64,000 nt of DNA from Flaviramulus basaltis (GTDB lineage Bacteria > Bacteroidota > Bacteroidia > Flavobacteriales > Flavobacteriaceae), in the NCBI RefSeq assembly GCF_900114265.1, contig NZ_FPKV01000002.1, positions 1,116,001 through 1,180,000 of the forward strand, given 5' to 3'. The position numbers were made by a program, and so were the translations under genes. The notes under the pieces are model-generated. The model searched no databases. It was not told the DNA's origin and saw nothing but the letters and a program-made list of their open reading frames with translations. Positions 63,203 through 64,000 of the stretch are shown piece after piece. The stretch's first letter is position 1; each line of letters begins with the position of its first letter.

Positions 63203-64000
63203 CTAAATTGATCTAGTTTTAGTTGAATTAATTTTCCTTAAGTTTTTAGATTTATATTGAATATCTAACAAGCATAATCCATAAACAAATGCGGGTGCTG
63301 CGATACGCATAGCAGAGTGATTTATAGTTAAAAACCAGAAAAAATAAAATGAATAAAAAAAGATATTAGATTTATTTTTAAACCTAAAAAACAATGGTGT
63401 TAATAATAAAATTAACAAAGCTGTTACACCAAACAAACCATGCTCAGATAAAATACGACTCATTTCATTATGAGAGGCAGATAATATCCCTTCTTTCTGT
63501 TCTCTTAATTCTTTAATTTTCCCAACTCCAACGCCCAATATCGGATTATTTAAAAACTCATCGATTTCAAAAGAAATCAAATTACCTCTTCCTGTAGATA
63601 TATCTTCTTTTTCTCTTCCTAATGCATCCTTATTTGCATACCTGTTTTCAATCAAACCGCTAGTTTGAATAGATGAAAATAACCATACTACCAATCCTAA
63701 ACTTATAAAAACAAAAAACAATCTACTTATTCTAAACTTAGATTTAATATTAACTTTTTTAAAATAGAAATAAATAAAAGCTATTATCATAAATAATGCC
63801 GTTATAACGCCTCCTCTACTGAACGTTACAATACCTCTAAAACTCATTGCAGCTAATAGTAATCCATTTATTATTTTAAGAAATAAATTAGGTGAGAGCA
63901 TAAAAAAGCGCAATGAAAATATAAATACACCCAAACCCAAAACTGTAGATACTTGATTTGGACCAAATCCTCCTGAAGCTGCATAATTAGATCCCGTTCC
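63203..64000 (-). CDS. O-antigen ligase/polymerase family protein, partial
   Basis: The C-terminal part of a multi-helix membrane protein; its 5' end is beyond the window, and the frame stays open to base 64000. Upstream-most visible residues read GTGSNYAASGGFGPNQVST, a motif typical of flavobacterial Wzy/WaaL proteins. Hydrophobic helices alternate with a periplasmic segment ANKDALGREKEDISTGRGNL, and FLNNPILGVGVGKIKELREQ, then ASHNEMSRILSEHGLFGVTA, match the Wzy_C O-antigen ligase signature (conserved R and H). It is either a ligase joining O-antigen to lipid A-core or a repeat polymerase. It is upstream of, and co-transcribed with, the glycosyltransferase. Confidence 0.9.
   Translation of the reverse strand, partial: GTGSNYAASGGFGPNQVSTVLGLGVFIFSLRFFMLSPNLFLKIINGLLLAAMSFRGIVTFSRGGVITALFMIIAFIYFYFKKVNIKSKFRISRLFFVFISLGLVVWLFSSIQTSGLIENRYANKDALGREKEDISTGRGNLISFEIDEFLNNPILGVGVGKIKELREQKEGILSASHNEMSRILSEHGLFGVTALLILLLTPLFFRFKNKSNIFFYSFYFFWFLTINHSAMRIAAPAFVYGLCLLDIQYKSKNLRKINSTKTRSI

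Overview
The window is chromosomal DNA from a member of the Bacteroidota, almost certainly the family Flavobacteriaceae. The sequence is AT-rich (about one third G+C by eye). Promoter-like boxes fit the Bacteroidota consensus TAnnTTTG, with an upstream TTG/TTTG, and Shine-Dalgarno sequences are not evident. The gene content is lineage-typical: TonB-dependent receptors with CarboxypepD_reg-like N-termini, an ECF sigma/FecR pair, a type IX secretion sorting domain, a PorV2-like protein, a DUF1573 lipoprotein next to yajC, a PUR-alpha-like DUF3276 protein and a cyclophilin-FKBP fusion. I cannot assign a genus. I saw no tRNA, rRNA, CRISPR array, insertion sequence or prophage.

Layout. 1-1410: the 5' part of an SRPBCC-domain gene and ychF. 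1569-9144: a cell-surface signalling and uptake module (ECF sigma factor, FecR-type anti-sigma, a TonB receptor with an STN signalling domain, and a second related receptor without STN), closed by a strong terminator. 9230-12525: a methyltransferase, a secreted CarboxypepD_reg protein and a Gfo/Idh/MocA oxidoreductase. 12674-20975: a minus-strand accessory block of membrane, lipoprotein and exported proteins: a fatty-acid-hydroxylase-type desaturase, an alpha/beta hydrolase, a two-domain beta-sandwich protein, a small lipoprotein, a class-C beta-lactamase-like serine hydrolase and an M43 metalloprotease lipoprotein. It lies downstream of a TPR/transmembrane/LuxR-type regulator. Two of its genes share a two-block repeated element in their upstream regions.

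21196-25638: ferredoxin, divergent from an acyl-CoA reductase-serC-serA run, then a DUF937 protein. 25850-29291: a short operon of a lipoprotein, a small membrane protein, a histidine-rich protein and a TonB receptor with a His/acidic loop, probably for metal uptake. 29398-39224: housekeeping metabolism (guaB, HMG-CoA lyase, pyrD, pepT, proC, proB), with a T9SS-exported M43 protease and a HipA-like kinase/DUF3037 pair in between. 40070-50922: small proteins, a nusB-DUF1573-yajC run, an ABC exporter with a degenerate catalytic residue, plsC, a BASS-type transporter, CsaA-like and thioredoxin-like proteins, and a fused prolyl isomerase. 51030-58366: recQ (without its zinc cysteines), divergent from kdsD-tatC-ahpD-like-lptB, then terC and pssA. 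58455-64000: a PorV2-like protein, a DUF4105 protein, and the end of a surface polysaccharide locus (O-antigen polymerase/ligase, glycosyltransferase, polyprenyl-phosphate sugar transferase).

How the genes fit together. Envelope biogenesis is the dominant theme: KdsD, LptB, PlsC, PssA and the polysaccharide genes build the envelope, TatC and YajC serve export, PorV2 and the CTD-bearing protease relate to type IX secretion, and three TonB receptors handle uptake. The least explained parts are the 12.7-21 kb secreted/lipid block, the two-receptor FecI/FecR module, the HipA-like/DUF3037 pair, and the leader with two hairpins before the putative metal receptor. None can be called a new system from sequence alone.
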